The notes under the pieces: model-generated | What the model was told of the DNA's origin: nothing | Databases searched by the model: none | What the model saw: only the letters and a program-made list of their open reading frames with translations | Shown: positions 1-7,540 of the stretch, one piece after another | Numbering within the stretch: position 1 is the stretch's first letter | Layout: every line of letters starts with the position of its first letter | Program-made: the position numbers and the translations under genes | Assembly (NCBI GenBank): GCA_964627445.1 | Contig: CAZVJF010000009.1 | Location: 1-64,000 of the forward strand | DNA length: 64,000 bases | Source of the DNA: Luteibaculum sp964627445 | GTDB lineage: Bacteria > Bacteroidota > Bacteroidia > Flavobacteriales_D > Luteibaculaceae | Direction: 5' to 3'

Positions 1-390
1 TTTAATTGTGCACATCGGGAGTCCCCGCAAAAACCAGTAATGTAGCACAAAATAGGCTGTATTTGTTGTTTTGAGGGGTTCTGATTGATATTCTCTTTCA
101 AAAAGGCAGCCGTTGGAGTTTAATTTTTTGTACAACAGTAGCTCAAAAATGACTGACAGATGCCACCCAACGTTTACGCGTAGGCGTAATCTTTTTTCAC
201 TTTGTCTTGACACAAAGTGGAGCAATCCCGATAGCTATCGGGATCAAGGCTGGGTTCCACTCGGTTGAAAAACCTAAAAAATCCAAGTGCAACCATGTGA
301 TCTCCCCTGTCGCTTCATGGTTTTACTAAGGCTTTTTTACGGTTTTTCTGCCCTCCCGTAACCAAGGCCGAAGGCGCATCTAATAAACCC
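1..390. other. noncoding left edge
   Basis: No convincing gene is visible on either strand in this stretch. It holds a short hairpin and an 18-bp perfect palindrome (listed separately) and otherwise looks like degraded intergenic sequence leading into a transposase remnant. The window edge may cut a larger accessory region. Confidence 0.5.
198..243. repeat. hairpin plus 18-bp palindrome
   Basis: Two adjacent dyads are visible. CACTTTGT (198-205) pairs with ACAAAGTG (212-219) around a 6-nt loop, and TCCCGATAGCTATCGGGA (226-243) is a perfect palindrome. Neither has a T-run, so they do not look like intrinsic terminators. Sequences of this type are often dispersed intergenic repeats in Bacteroidota; that family assignment is an inference, not something shown by a second copy in the window. 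Confidence 0.5.
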
Positions 391-410
391 GTGTTGGTTG
401 TTTCTCGCTA

Positions 411-431
411 CGCAGGATTTCCAATCCTGCG
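411..431. repeat. REP-like inverted repeat, copy 1
   Basis: CGCAGGATT (411-419) and AATCCTGCG (423-431) form a perfect 9-bp dyad with a 3-nt loop. A closely related dyad lies at 28199-28217. Read on the minus strand, this copy shares with the second one an AAATCCTGCG segment followed by nAGCG, and both have GCTA upstream, so similarity extends beyond the palindrome. This is typical of REP-like dispersed elements mobilised by Y1 transposases; the mechanism is inferred. Confidence 0.55.
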
Positions 432-594
432 CCCTAGCCATACCCATAAACGCCCTGCCAAAGGAAGAAGCAAAAAACTAGCATTAATTGCGGTCTGCAA
501 CAAGCTCCTGAAACAGGCTTTTGCCAAAGCCCAAAGCGGCATGATCTACGACCCGAATTACGTGCCTAGAAAAGTACTATCTATGAAATGTTAA
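430..594 (+). pseudogene. IS110-type transposase C-terminal remnant
   Basis: About 50 codons encode a basic segment with the motif KKLALIAVCNKLLKQAFAKA followed by SGMIYDPNY. This resembles the extreme C-terminus of IS110/IS116/IS902-family transposases, where a helix of this kind lies just before the end of the protein. The rest of the roughly 330-residue transposase, including the DEDD catalytic domain and the transposase_20 core, is absent upstream; the REP-like repeat at 411-431 sits at the junction. The reading frame stops with TAA at 592-594. It is best read as the leftover of an old insertion. Family assignment rests on motif memory and is moderately sure. Confidence 0.55.
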
Positions 595-647
595 AAATGA
601 GTTCAAAGCTTAGATTTCAGCTCAGATCATTGTTGGCGTTAGTTTTT

Positions 648-1103
648 TTATTCGTTTTCAAGTTTTGTAGTTTCAGGTATATGAAGTTTTATACGAGTCT
701 GAGAATATTCACTCTTCGTAAATGGTCCATATACATTTGATCGTTTAGATGATTTTTGGATTGAGTCGAAGGAATAAATGCTAAGCTCAGTCTTATTTAT
801 AATCCAGTATTGTCGATATACACTTCTATTTGCTGCGATTTCTTTCCTGTCTTTGTCCGAGTAATAAATGAAGTCCATTTTGGGCAAACTGTCTGTTGGA
901 GATTGTGCTACAAGAATGAAGTTGGAGTCCACTGCATATTCCAGAATATACTCTGGAACTAATACTGTGTTTGAAGAGTCCACTAATGCTGAAGTATAAC
1001 CTCCTTCTCCGGAAATTTTATATCCGTTTCCAAATTTGGGGTAATTTTCTCTGCATGAAGTCAGAAAGAGTGAGAATGCTATTAACGTGAAAGTGTATTT
1101 CAT
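648..1103 (-). CDS. hypothetical lipoprotein
   Basis: 151-residue protein of unknown function. I chose the ATG at 1103 because it begins a clear lipoprotein signal: a short charged start, a hydrophobic stretch, then the lipobox LTSC at about residues 15-18. The mature part is rich in Tyr, Ser and Asp and has no motif I recognise. Upstream and downstream lie repeats containing CGCCAAC/GTTGGCG, and the next minus-strand gene upstream is another orphan, so it looks like one unit in a small cassette-like array. Upstream in-frame codons exist, but they would read through the repeat and destroy the signal peptide. Confidence 0.6.
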   Translation of the reverse strand: MKYTFTLIAFSLFLTSCRENYPKFGNGYKISGEGGYTSALVDSSNTVLVPEYILEYAVDSNFILVAQSPTDSLPKMDFIYYSDKDRKEIAANRSVYRQYWIINKTELSIYSFDSIQKSSKRSNVYGPFTKSEYSQTRIKLHIPETTKLENE

Positions 1104-1114
1104 TTTTAAATTAA

Positions 1115-1240
1115 CGCCAACGCTAAGTGTATACTCAGTAGGGTGTACGAAGTGAATCTCTGTCCCCCGTAGCAAAGTATATAAACCCACTGAAAGAACC
1201 TAACCCACAGAACCCCTATTGAGTATACACACTGTTGGCG
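1115..1240. repeat. attC-like imperfect inverted repeat (site B)
   Basis: Left arm 1115-1143 and right arm 1214-1240 are imperfect inverted copies. CGCCAAC pairs with GTTGGCG, then a 5-nt versus 3-nt bulge follows, then GTGTATACTCA pairs with TGAGTATACAC, then one mismatch, then TAGGG pairs with CCCTA, enclosing about 70 nt. The outer 7-mers resemble, but do not match exactly, the RYYYAAC/GTTRRRY boxes of integron attC sites. The whole is 126 nt, within the attC size range, and has a bulge like the extrahelical bases. It lies between two orphan genes, and the right arm encodes the last codons of the 286-codon frame. Confidence 0.5.
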
Positions 1241-2058
1241 TGTCGTGCTTTTTTTCTGTTTAATTCTCCAATCAATTTCGGCAAATAGTATAGGTTCAAT
1301 CCATAGTGGAAAACCTGAAAATAAATTACGATAATCAAAACCAATGGTAGTAACCATTCTTGTTTCAAAAGATAAATTGGATAAAATAAAAGTGAAATTC
1401 CCAGCTCAATCATTATCTTTTGCCGAATGTTTTTTTTGATGTCCAATATCCCTGGTAAGTCTTCATACTCTTTTAAATAGCTTGAAATTCGATATTGATA
1501 CCACCAAGTCTCATAAAGCTCAAAGAGAATTATAAAAACTGTCGTTGAAATTAAAAATTCTTCTGTTTTAATAGCTATCAGAACGTAGGCAACCATAATC
1601 GCAAATCTTACGATCGTTGGAAGTACATCTGTTTTTATCCAAATTTTGTCTCTTGTACTTGCAAAAGCCGTTTGAGTCCACCATCCGTCAATTCTACTTG
1701 TGTCAAAGTCCGTAGATGCTAATTCATTAAACAGTCGTTTAGAGTGGTCATATTTTCGGTTGTGATGAAGTCCACGTCCAAGTTCGTATTTGACTTCATT
1801 TAATTGGTCAGACTGAGTGAGTTTATTTTCTATGGTTTGGTATCCTGATTTGTACAAGTAGTAAACAGCAGAATACCTTTCTCTGTCATTGAGCGATTTT
1901 GCAAGTCGGTGAAGGATATTTGTTGCCGTCTCAAAGTTTGATTCAGCAGTTTTGAGGGTTTCCAAAATCCTGGTTTGTCGATTGTCCCAATAGCTTAAAA
2001 CTTGTGCGTCAGTAGTCAAATCTTTTAAGTCTGTCCATATTTTGTTAACTCTGTTCAT
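1216..2058 (-). CDS. hypothetical membrane protein
   Basis: 280 residues from the ATG at 2058; an in-frame ATG 18 nt upstream lies at the edge of a repeat. The first half is soluble and helical, with a TPR-like look (RYSAVYYLYKSG, ELGRGLHHNRKY, SKRLFNELAS). The second half has four hydrophobic segments, two around the LPTIVRF and EFLISTTVF stretches and two near IMIELGISLLF and PLVLIIVIYF, separated by a charged linker. I do not recognise the family. The stop codon lies inside the right arm of the 1115-1240 repeat, so the last dozen residues are repeat-encoded. That is a feature of cassette-type genes. Confidence 0.6.
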   Translation of the reverse strand: MNRVNKIWTDLKDLTTDAQVLSYWDNRQTRILETLKTAESNFETATNILHRLAKSLNDRERYSAVYYLYKSGYQTIENKLTQSDQLNEVKYELGRGLHHNRKYDHSKRLFNELASTDFDTSRIDGWWTQTAFASTRDKIWIKTDVLPTIVRFAIMVAYVLIAIKTEEFLISTTVFIILFELYETWWYQYRISSYLKEYEDLPGILDIKKNIRQKIMIELGISLLFYPIYLLKQEWLLPLVLIIVIYFQVFHYGLNLYYLPKLIGELNRKKARHANSVYTQ

Positions 2059-2085
2059 TGTTTGTTTTGCATGCACGCCAGCGTT

Positions 2086-2113
2086 TGTGTATCAACACAT
2101 GGTCTGATACACA
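2086..2113. repeat. inverted repeat (site C)
   Basis: TGTGTATCA (2086-2094) and TGATACACA (2105-2113) form a perfect 9-bp stem with a 10-nt loop. Flanks contain CGCCAGCG on the left and a weaker CCTTTGTCGG on the right, echoing the outer boxes of the 1115-1240 repeat. It lies just upstream of the minus-strand gene beginning at 2058 and would bound that gene as a cassette together with site B. Confidence 0.45.
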
Positions 2114-2349
2114 CCTTTGTCGGTTAATCTTTTAAGTTCCTGTTATTCAATATTTTAAGGCCATAATCCACCCCAAAATAGTCAAGCACTTTTTGCAAGA
2201 GATTTGGGTACCCTCCCCCCTTTTCCACCGCAATCCTTCCATAAAAAGAAGATGCCTCCGCAAGCGCAATGCTGCGCTCCGTTCCCAAAAGTCGTTGTAA
2301 GAAAATGCGCCCGTACGCTGTGGATGGAGGGATTTCCATATTCGGCATT
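2114..2349. other. intergenic, nothing certain
   Basis: No gene is supported here. An 80-codon minus-strand open frame crosses it, but it starts inside the terminator at 2350-2389 and shows no recognisable domain. The stretch contains a small GCGCAATGCTGCGC-type dyad near 2260. Confidence 0.5.
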
Positions 2350-2389
2350 AAAAAAGCCCATAACACAACCGAGGTTGCGCTATGGGCTT
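2350..2389 (-). terminator. intrinsic terminator for the his/envelope transcript
   Basis: On the minus strand AGCCCATA pairs with TATGGGCT and the inner GCGCAACC pairs with GGTTGTGT (with G-U pairs), giving a 16-bp stem with loop TCG followed by five or more Ts. It is about 110 nt past the stop of the beta-barrel gene. It is the first strong terminator seen on this strand downstream of the hisG attenuator, so the whole 2.5-12 kb block may be one transcript. Confidence 0.85.
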
Positions 2390-2455
2390 CTAATAGTACT
2401 AAAAAATATAACGTATACCGTAGATTACACCAAATATAAGCTAAGCCTGAGGTCG

Positions 2456-2469
2456 GTAGTACGTACTAC
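2456..2469. repeat. perfect 14-bp palindrome
   Basis: GTAGTACGTACTAC is a perfect palindrome in the 3' untranslated stretch between the beta-barrel gene stop and the terminator. It could be a protein-binding site or a minor hairpin; nothing else supports a function. Confidence 0.4.
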
Positions 2470-2496
2470 GCTATGGCCTTATTGTAGTATTGCCGT

Positions 2497-3384
2497 CTAA
2501 AAATCTTCTGCCGGGTCTTGCTTCTTCAGGGTAAAAGCGCGGTTGATGTTAAAGCCAAAGTAGATGTCGCCATCGGCAATATCGCCCGTGGTTTCGGTAA
2601 TATAGGAGCGCTCTACCATACCGCGCGAGTTGGTGATGTGCAGCGAAAAAACGTGTCCACCCGTTTCTATATCTACGCCTAAGGCTACAGAGTTAAAGGT
2701 GTTGCCGGGCACAGCATCTTCGAAGCGGTACACGTAATCGCCATTAATAGATACGCGCTTGCTTACCTTTTGGCGAAAGCCCAAGCCCAAGGCCACGGTG
2801 CTGTTGGAGAAGGCTGCACTGTCTACCAGGTTTTTGTGTACGTAGGTGGGTGCCAATTGCACGGAGAGGCTTTCGCTAAACTTGCGGGCGATAAGGACCT
2901 GAGATACGTAACTGGTGCGGTTGGTGCCATCGAGCTCCAATGCAATTTGCTCCGTAAAATCGTACGCCAGGGCTCCATACAGTGCCACCGTTACCGGAAT
3001 GTTTTTTTGCCCTGTTTGCTGCTGCAAGACTTGGGCCTTTATATTGGCATCGTAGGTTTTTATACCACCACTGCGGCCTATTCCTACCATAAGAAAGTCG
3101 GTAATACCGTAGTCGAAGGCCAGGCGTACCTCGGAGTTGTCTATGCCAAAGAGGTCGTAGAGGCCGTTATTGATGGTTCCAAAGCGGTGCTGTACCAAGA
3201 AGTTGAGATCGCCTTTTTTGGTCAGCTCTACCGAAGGGCTGTTTACAATGCGGTTGGCTTTAAAGGTGGCCGTGGTGATTTGCTGCTGCTCGGCTGTCAT
3301 TTTATCCAGCTCGCCAAACATATCGTCATCTTGAGCCATAGCCAATATAGGGAACCATAAGAGGGTAAGGAGCGCGTATCGCAT
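2497..3384 (-). CDS. DUF5777-type outer-membrane beta-barrel protein
   Basis: 295 residues. A signal peptide ends near AMAQ (about residue 17), followed by a short acidic linker and then alternating amphipathic strands (for example DLNFLVQHRFG, DFLMVGIGRSGG, VSINGDYVYRF) typical of an outer-membrane barrel. Conserved phrases match the DUF5777 family as I know it, which often travels with YceI and cytochrome-type lipoproteins. It starts 7 nt after the stop of the cytochrome-like gene, so the two are translated from one message. A role in handling or anchoring a periplasmic redox or lipid-binding partner is only inferred from that company. Confidence 0.7.
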   Translation of the reverse strand: MRYALLTLLWFPILAMAQDDDMFGELDKMTAEQQQITTATFKANRIVNSPSVELTKKGDLNFLVQHRFGTINNGLYDLFGIDNSEVRLAFDYGITDFLMVGIGRSGGIKTYDANIKAQVLQQQTGQKNIPVTVALYGALAYDFTEQIALELDGTNRTSYVSQVLIARKFSESLSVQLAPTYVHKNLVDSAAFSNSTVALGLGFRQKVSKRVSINGDYVYRFEDAVPGNTFNSVALGVDIETGGHVFSLHITNSRGMVERSYITETTGDIADGDIYFGFNINRAFTLKKQDPAEDF

Positions 3385-3390
3385 GGAGTT

Positions 3391-3819
3391 TTAGTTGTTG
3401 GGTCTGCCCGCGTTAATCCAGGCTTCAATTAGCGCAATTTCGCAGGCGGGCAACTTGCCACCTCCTTTAGGCATTCTAGAAAAACCACTCTCGTGTTTTA
3501 TAGAACCCAGGAGTACGGCAGAGCCGGTGGTTTGTTGGGTACGTTCGTAACTGCTTAAGTCGTGCCCGTTGCTAAACTGAGCTGAGTTTCCTACATGGCA
3601 CCCCGAGAACGCACAGCTTCTATTAAATATAGGCTGGATATCGGTGGCGTAGCTCACACTGCTGGTATCGCATTCGGTACCGCCACCTCCGGTGTTTTCG
3701 TTTACCTGTGCAAGCTCTTCCTTGCTTTCTTTTTCGCATGCGGTATTCAGTACCCCTATGGCAAGGAGTGCTGCGGCCGCAAGCATCCAACTATTTTTTG
3801 CTAAGTTCTGCTTTAACAT
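3391..3819 (-). CDS. cytochrome c-like lipoprotein
   Basis: 142 residues. Lipoprotein signal with Cys at about residue 28 (LNTAC), then an acidic and Gly-rich linker, then a small domain with SCAFSGCH, a CxxxxCH variant of the haem motif, and a later MPKGG that could give the axial Met. Such short domains with an expanded haem motif are common in Bacteroidota cell-surface proteins. The start overlaps the end of the YceI gene by 29 bp, implying coupled translation. Whether haem is actually bound is uncertain because the canonical CxxCH spacing is missing. Confidence 0.65.
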   Translation of the reverse strand: MLKQNLAKNSWMLAAAALLAIGVLNTACEKESKEELAQVNENTGGGGTECDTSSVSYATDIQPIFNRSCAFSGCHVGNSAQFSNGHDLSSYERTQQTTGSAVLLGSIKHESGFSRMPKGGGKLPACEIALIEAWINAGRPNN

Positions 3820-4342
3820 CTACGTCTATTTTATCTGCAATTTTATCTGAAACCACCTGTGGAATCTCAATGTTGTAATCGGCCACAGGTACTTTAAAGT
3901 GTGTAGTAATAACAAACGCATCGCCATTTAGTTGAAGGGTCGCTTTTTCGCTGATGTTTTGGGTAACTCCGTGTATGGTCATATCGCCCGTCACTGTTAC
4001 CTCATGGGGTTTTCCATCCGAAAAATCTACCTCCGAAATATTTTCTACCGTACCCTTAAATGTAGCTTTGGGGTACTTGTCAGACTCCATGTAGTTCTCG
4101 TTAAAATGCTCTTGCATTAGCGCTTTGCGAAACTCAAAGCTTTTAATGAGCAACTGGAAGCCCAGCTTGCCATTATCGGGACTAAAAACCACGGCAACCT
4201 GGTTATTCACTGCGCGAACATCGTCATCCACTTCGGCATTCGATTCAAAGCGTATTTCGGCACTCCGCGTCATGTATTTGTCTTGGGCGGTCGCAAAAAG
4301 CGTCAACAGCACACCCAAGCAAAGGGTTATTGCATTTTTCAT
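3791..4342 (-). CDS. YceI-family periplasmic lipid-binding protein
   Basis: 183 residues with a signal peptide ending near ATAQ (about residue 20). The mature part matches the YceI lipocalin-like fold. Typical family features are visible: an early EIRFES strand, the segment MESDKYPKATFKG, and the later VTVTGDMTIHGVTQ. YceI proteins bind isoprenoid or other polyprenyl lipids in the periplasm, though the ligand here is unknown. It sits between the OB-fold membrane-anchored protein (9 nt upstream) and the cytochrome-like gene (overlapping), suggesting a joint envelope function. Confidence 0.85.
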   Translation of the reverse strand: MKNAITLCLGVLLTLFATAQDKYMTRSAEIRFESNAEVDDDVRAVNNQVAVVFSPDNGKLGFQLLIKSFEFRKALMQEHFNENYMESDKYPKATFKGTVENISEVDFSDGKPHEVTVTGDMTIHGVTQNISEKATLQLNGDAFVITTHFKVPVADYNIEIPQVVSDKIADKIDVDVKAELSKK

Positions 4343-4351
4343 CGTAGGGAT

Positions 4352-4759
4352 TTATTTTTCAATCACGCAGCGGTTCATTACCACATCCATGAGGTAACCG
4401 TTGCACTGACATTTGAGGGTTATTTCTTGGTTCGGCTGGATGTTGACATCGGCATAGTTGGAATCTAACTTGCACAACACGGCTCCAAAATCGGAATCCG
4501 AGGCCAGCACCACATTCACTACAGCGCCCTTCTTATCTACCGAGTTTACCGTTCCGCTTACCGATACCACTTTGCCCGAGTATTTCTCCATGGCCTCGCT
4601 TTCACTGGCGTCAAAGGCACTAAACAGCTCGGGAGCATTTAGGCTGTAATCGGCTTCCACTTCCTGCAAACCAGGCACTTCTTTTTGATATAAATAATAA
4701 CCGTAACCAGCGCCTATAGCACCCAGAATTACAGCAATAAGAATGATTTTTTTCAGCAT
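4352..4759 (-). CDS. membrane-anchored OB-fold (tRNA_anti-like) protein
   Basis: 135 residues. An N-terminal hydrophobic helix (about residues 4-24) anchors the protein. The rest, with GKVVSVSGTV and a conserved LKCQCNGYLMD strand near the end, looks like the tRNA_anti-like OB-fold family of Bacteroidota. Despite the name, these are predicted envelope proteins and not RNA-binding enzymes. It begins about 30 nt after hisIE and 9 nt before the YceI gene. Its place at the tail of the his operon seems to be operon extension and not a role in histidine synthesis. Confidence 0.65.
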   Translation of the reverse strand: MLKKIILIAVILGAIGAGYGYYLYQKEVPGLQEVEADYSLNAPELFSAFDASESEAMEKYSGKVVSVSGTVNSVDKKGAVVNVVLASDSDFGAVLCKLDSNYADVNIQPNQEITLKCQCNGYLMDVVMNRCVIEK

Positions 4760-4790
4760 AATGAGGTAGGGTCTGACCTAGTTACGAAAA

Positions 4791-5411
4791 CTATCCGTGC
4801 CTAGACTTTAACACGTCCAAAACATCCTCCAATTTAGCATCTTTTGCATGTAGCAGCACCAGGTAATGGTATAACAGGTCTGCCGATTCATTTAAAAACA
4901 AATCGCGGTTATCGTCCTTGGCTTCTATGACCACCTCCACGGCTTCCTCCCCTACTTTTTGCGCCACCTTATTGATCCCTTTGGCAAACAACTGTGCGGT
5001 GTACGATTTTTCGGTAGGATTGGCCTTACGGTCGGCAATCACGCCTTCCAGCTGATCCAAAAACAGCAGTCCTTCTTTTTCTTCGGCATCAAAACAGGTA
5101 GGCGTTCCCTTGTGGCAAACAGGCCCTGCGGGTATGGCTTTTATAAGCACGGTATCCCGGTCGCAATCCAGGCTGGCCTGTTGCAGCTTTAGCACATTGC
5201 CAGACTCCTCCCCTTTCTTCCACAAGCGTTGCTTGCTGCGGCTATAAAAGGTTACAAAACCCGTTTTAAAAGTATGCTCCAGGGCTTCTAGGTTTTGGTA
5301 ACCCAGCATCAGCACTTGCCCGCTGTGGGCGTGCTGCACCACGGCTGGTATTAAGCCCTGGGGGTCCCATTTAAAATCAATTTCCTGTAGTTGGTCTGCT
5401 GTTAGTTTCAT
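4791..5411 (-). CDS. hisI: phosphoribosyl-AMP cyclohydrolase / phosphoribosyl-ATP pyrophosphatase
   Basis: 206-residue bifunctional HisIE catalysing steps 2 and 3 of histidine synthesis. The N-terminal cyclohydrolase half (to about residue 112) has the metal motif DCDRD and the cysteines of CHKGTPTC. The C-terminal pyrophosphatase half is the MazG-like helical domain with EEAVEVVIEA and ESADLLYHYL. The length is normal for the fused enzyme. It follows hisF after 11 nt and is the last histidine-pathway gene of the operon. Confidence 0.97.
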   Translation of the reverse strand: MKLTADQLQEIDFKWDPQGLIPAVVQHAHSGQVLMLGYQNLEALEHTFKTGFVTFYSRSKQRLWKKGEESGNVLKLQQASLDCDRDTVLIKAIPAGPVCHKGTPTCFDAEEKEGLLFLDQLEGVIADRKANPTEKSYTAQLFAKGINKVAQKVGEEAVEVVIEAKDDNRDLFLNESADLLYHYLVLLHAKDAKLEDVLDVLKSRHG

Positions 5412-5422
5412 GAATGTGCTTT

Positions 5423-6181
5423 TTAAATTCGGGTGGATACGCCTGTTTGGTGTAAGTAGGCTTTTAAGTCGGGAATGGGAATTTCGCCATAGTGGAATAC
5501 GCTGGCGGCCAAGGCGGCATCAATGGCTTTTTCCGATAGCGCTTCCGAAAAATGCGCCATCGTACCCGCGCCTCCCGAGGCGATAATGGGGATGCGCAAT
5601 ACCGCGCCCAATTGTTGGCACAAATCAATGGCAAACCCGGCCTTCGTTCCATCGTGGTTCATAGAGGTCATTAAAATTTCTCCTGCCCCACGCTCTTGGG
5701 CTTCCTGGGCCCAGGCCACCACTTCGAGCTCGGTTTTGTTTCTGCCACCATGGGTGTACACGTGCCAGGTGCCGTTTTCGTCTTCTTTGCCGTCTATGGC
5801 CACTACCACACATTGGTCGCCAAAGGCAGCGGCCAAGTCGTTGATCAATTGCGGGTTGCGAATGGCGGCCGAGTTTACCGAGATTTTATCGGCACCGTTG
5901 CGCAGCAGCAGTTCGGCATCGGCCACGCTGCTTATGCCTCCGCCCACGGCAAAGGGTATGTTTATTTCTTTGGCGATGTCTTTTACCAGTTGGGCAAAGG
6001 TTTTGCGACCTTCTACCGTGGCGGTAATGTCTAAAAACACCAGCTCATCGGCTCCTTGCTGGGCGTATTGTGCGGCCAGTTCTATGGGGTCTCCGGCATC
6101 GCGAATTCCCACAAAGTTTACGCCCTTTACGGTGCGGCCGTCTTTAATATCCAAACAAGGTATGATGCGTTTTGCAGGCAT
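5423..6181 (-). CDS. hisF: imidazole glycerol phosphate synthase cyclase subunit
   Basis: 252-residue TIM barrel. Together with HisH it converts PRFAR plus glutamine-derived ammonia into imidazole glycerol phosphate and AICAR. The catalytic aspartates are visible in CLDIKDG (Asp11 in the usual numbering) and VVAIDGKED (near Asp130). The two phosphate-binding loops are AVGGGI and IASGGAG. The start follows the hisA stop by 20 nt. Length and motifs are typical. Confidence 0.97.
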   Translation of the reverse strand: MPAKRIIPCLDIKDGRTVKGVNFVGIRDAGDPIELAAQYAQQGADELVFLDITATVEGRKTFAQLVKDIAKEINIPFAVGGGISSVADAELLLRNGADKISVNSAAIRNPQLINDLAAAFGDQCVVVAIDGKEDENGTWHVYTHGGRNKTELEVVAWAQEAQERGAGEILMTSMNHDGTKAGFAIDLCQQLGAVLRIPIIASGGAGTMAHFSEALSEKAIDAALAASVFHYGEIPIPDLKAYLHQTGVSTRI

Positions 6182-6201
6182 GCGATGGGTTTCTTTTTTA
6201 G

Positions 6202-6945
6202 TTAGGATTGGGTGGATTGCGCAGCACGCAACTGATAATTTTCTAAGTCTTTCAGCGTAATATTGCCTTCGTAAATGGCTTTGCCCACGATGGCGCCCGA
6301 CAGTCCAAGCGCTTGCAGCTTGGCAATGTCTTCCATGTTGCGTACGCCACCGCTGGCAATCAGTTTAAAATCGGCTACCTCGCTGCGTATTTGTTCATAG
6401 AGCTCCAGGGAAGGGCCTTGCAGCATGCCGTCTTTGGCAATATCGGTTACAAATCCTTGCCGCAATCCTGCCGAAACCCAAGATGCAATAAAGGGAATCA
6501 CCTCTTGTGACGAACCTTCCTGCCATCCATGGGTCGCCACAAAACCATCTTTGCAGTCGGCTGCCAACAGTATTTTATCGCCTCCCCATGCTGCGATCCA
6601 TTGTTCCAATTCGGCTGGATTTTTGAGGGCTATGCTGCCCACAGCAATAAAAGTGGCTCCAGCATTAAAGGCATCCGTTACATACTGTTGGGTGGATAAG
6701 CCTCCGCTAAAATCTACCTGCAAGCCGGTTTGCGTAGCAATGTTTTCCAACACCTTTAGGTTTTGCGGACTTTTGGCTTTGGCGCCATCCAAGTCCACCA
6801 AATGCAAGCGTTTGATGCCCGCATCTTCGAAGCTTCTGGCCACTTCTGCGGGATTTTCGTTGTAAATGGTTTTCTGCTGGTAATCGCCTTGCGTTAAGCG
6901 CACGCATTTGCCGTTTATTAAATCTATGGCTGGAATCAATTCCAT
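6202..6945 (-). CDS. hisA: ProFAR isomerase
   Basis: 247-residue TIM barrel, paralogue of HisF, catalysing the Amadori rearrangement of ProFAR to PRFAR. The first catalytic Asp is in PAIDLINGK (residue 8) and the second in AADCKDG. Phosphate-binding loops are seen at FSGGL and IASGGVR. It starts 1 nt after the hisH stop, consistent with coupled translation. No anomalies seen. Confidence 0.97.
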   Translation of the reverse strand: MELIPAIDLINGKCVRLTQGDYQQKTIYNENPAEVARSFEDAGIKRLHLVDLDGAKAKSPQNLKVLENIATQTGLQVDFSGGLSTQQYVTDAFNAGATFIAVGSIALKNPAELEQWIAAWGGDKILLAADCKDGFVATHGWQEGSSQEVIPFIASWVSAGLRQGFVTDIAKDGMLQGPSLELYEQIRSEVADFKLIASGGVRNMEDIAKLQALGLSGAIVGKAIYEGNITLKDLENYQLRAAQSTQS

Positions 6946-6946
6946 G

Positions 6947-7534
6947 TTACAGGGCTAAAAAGTTATTCAAAATCGTACTGCCGATGTCAGCACTTTTCTC
7001 GGGGTGAAACTGCACGGCATAAAAATTTTGGCGGTGCATGGCCGTGCAAAAGCTAAGGCCGTGTTGCGCACGGGCAATGCAGTATTCGCTTTCGGGTACA
7101 TAGTAGCTGTGCACGTGATAGGTGTACGACTGCGAAGGCACGTCTTTAAACAGGGCCGATTGCGCATCGGGACGTATGGGCGTCCATCCCATGTGGGGTA
7201 CTTTCTCGTCTATGGGACCAAAATGCACCACGCGCTCCGGAAAAATACCCAGGCAGTCTACATCGCCCTCGGCCGAGTGGCTGCACATCAACTGCATGCC
7301 CAGGCAAATGCCCAATACATCTTGGCTCAGCTGGGGGATGAGCTGGTCTAGCTTCTTCTCCTTCAAATAGGCCATGGCCGAGTAGGCGTGACCCACGCCC
7401 GGAAAAATGACCTTATCGGCTTTGGCTATGGTATCAAAATCATCGCTTACCGTGGGCGTTACACCCAAACGCTGTAGCGCGTTGTATACCGATTGCGTGT
7501 TGCCGGCATTGTATTTTATGATGACGGTGTTCAA
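6947..7534 (-). CDS. hisH: imidazole glycerol phosphate synthase glutamine amidotransferase subunit
   Basis: 195-residue class I glutaminase that feeds ammonia to HisF. The catalytic triad is visible: Cys77 in GICLGMQ, His177 and Glu179 in FHPEKS. The length fits the family. Unlike the other his genes, it is separated from its upstream neighbour hisB by a gap, filled by a heptamer repeat array that ends 7 nt before this start. Translation of hisH is therefore probably initiated independently. Confidence 0.97.
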   Translation of the reverse strand: MNTVIIKYNAGNTQSVYNALQRLGVTPTVSDDFDTIAKADKVIFPGVGHAYSAMAYLKEKKLDQLIPQLSQDVLGICLGMQLMCSHSAEGDVDCLGIFPERVVHFGPIDEKVPHMGWTPIRPDAQSALFKDVPSQSYTYHVHSYYVPESEYCIARAQHGLSFCTAMHRQNFYAVQFHPEKSADIGSTILNNFLAL

Positions 7535-7540
7535 AGTGGG

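Noticed and set aside
226..243. 18-bp palindrome as a replication or attachment site
   Set aside because: Single copy in the window with no integrase, origin boxes or duplicated flank; a dispersed intergenic repeat is more likely.
1106..1357. 83-codon minus-strand frame over site B
   Set aside because: It overlaps the repeat and the end of the membrane-protein gene in another frame, without any protein features.
2124..2366. 80-codon minus-strand open frame
   Set aside because: It begins inside the terminator hairpin, has no recognisable domain and includes a short palindromic segment. More likely noncoding.
2770..3360. 196-codon plus-strand frame opposite the beta-barrel gene
   Set aside because: It is the antisense shadow of a well-supported secreted barrel gene with signal peptide; its translation shows only low-complexity hydrophobic sequence.
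5523..6260. 245-codon plus-strand frame opposite hisF
   Set aside because: hisF is unmistakable on the other strand, and the frame crosses the hisF-hisA gap without domain sense.
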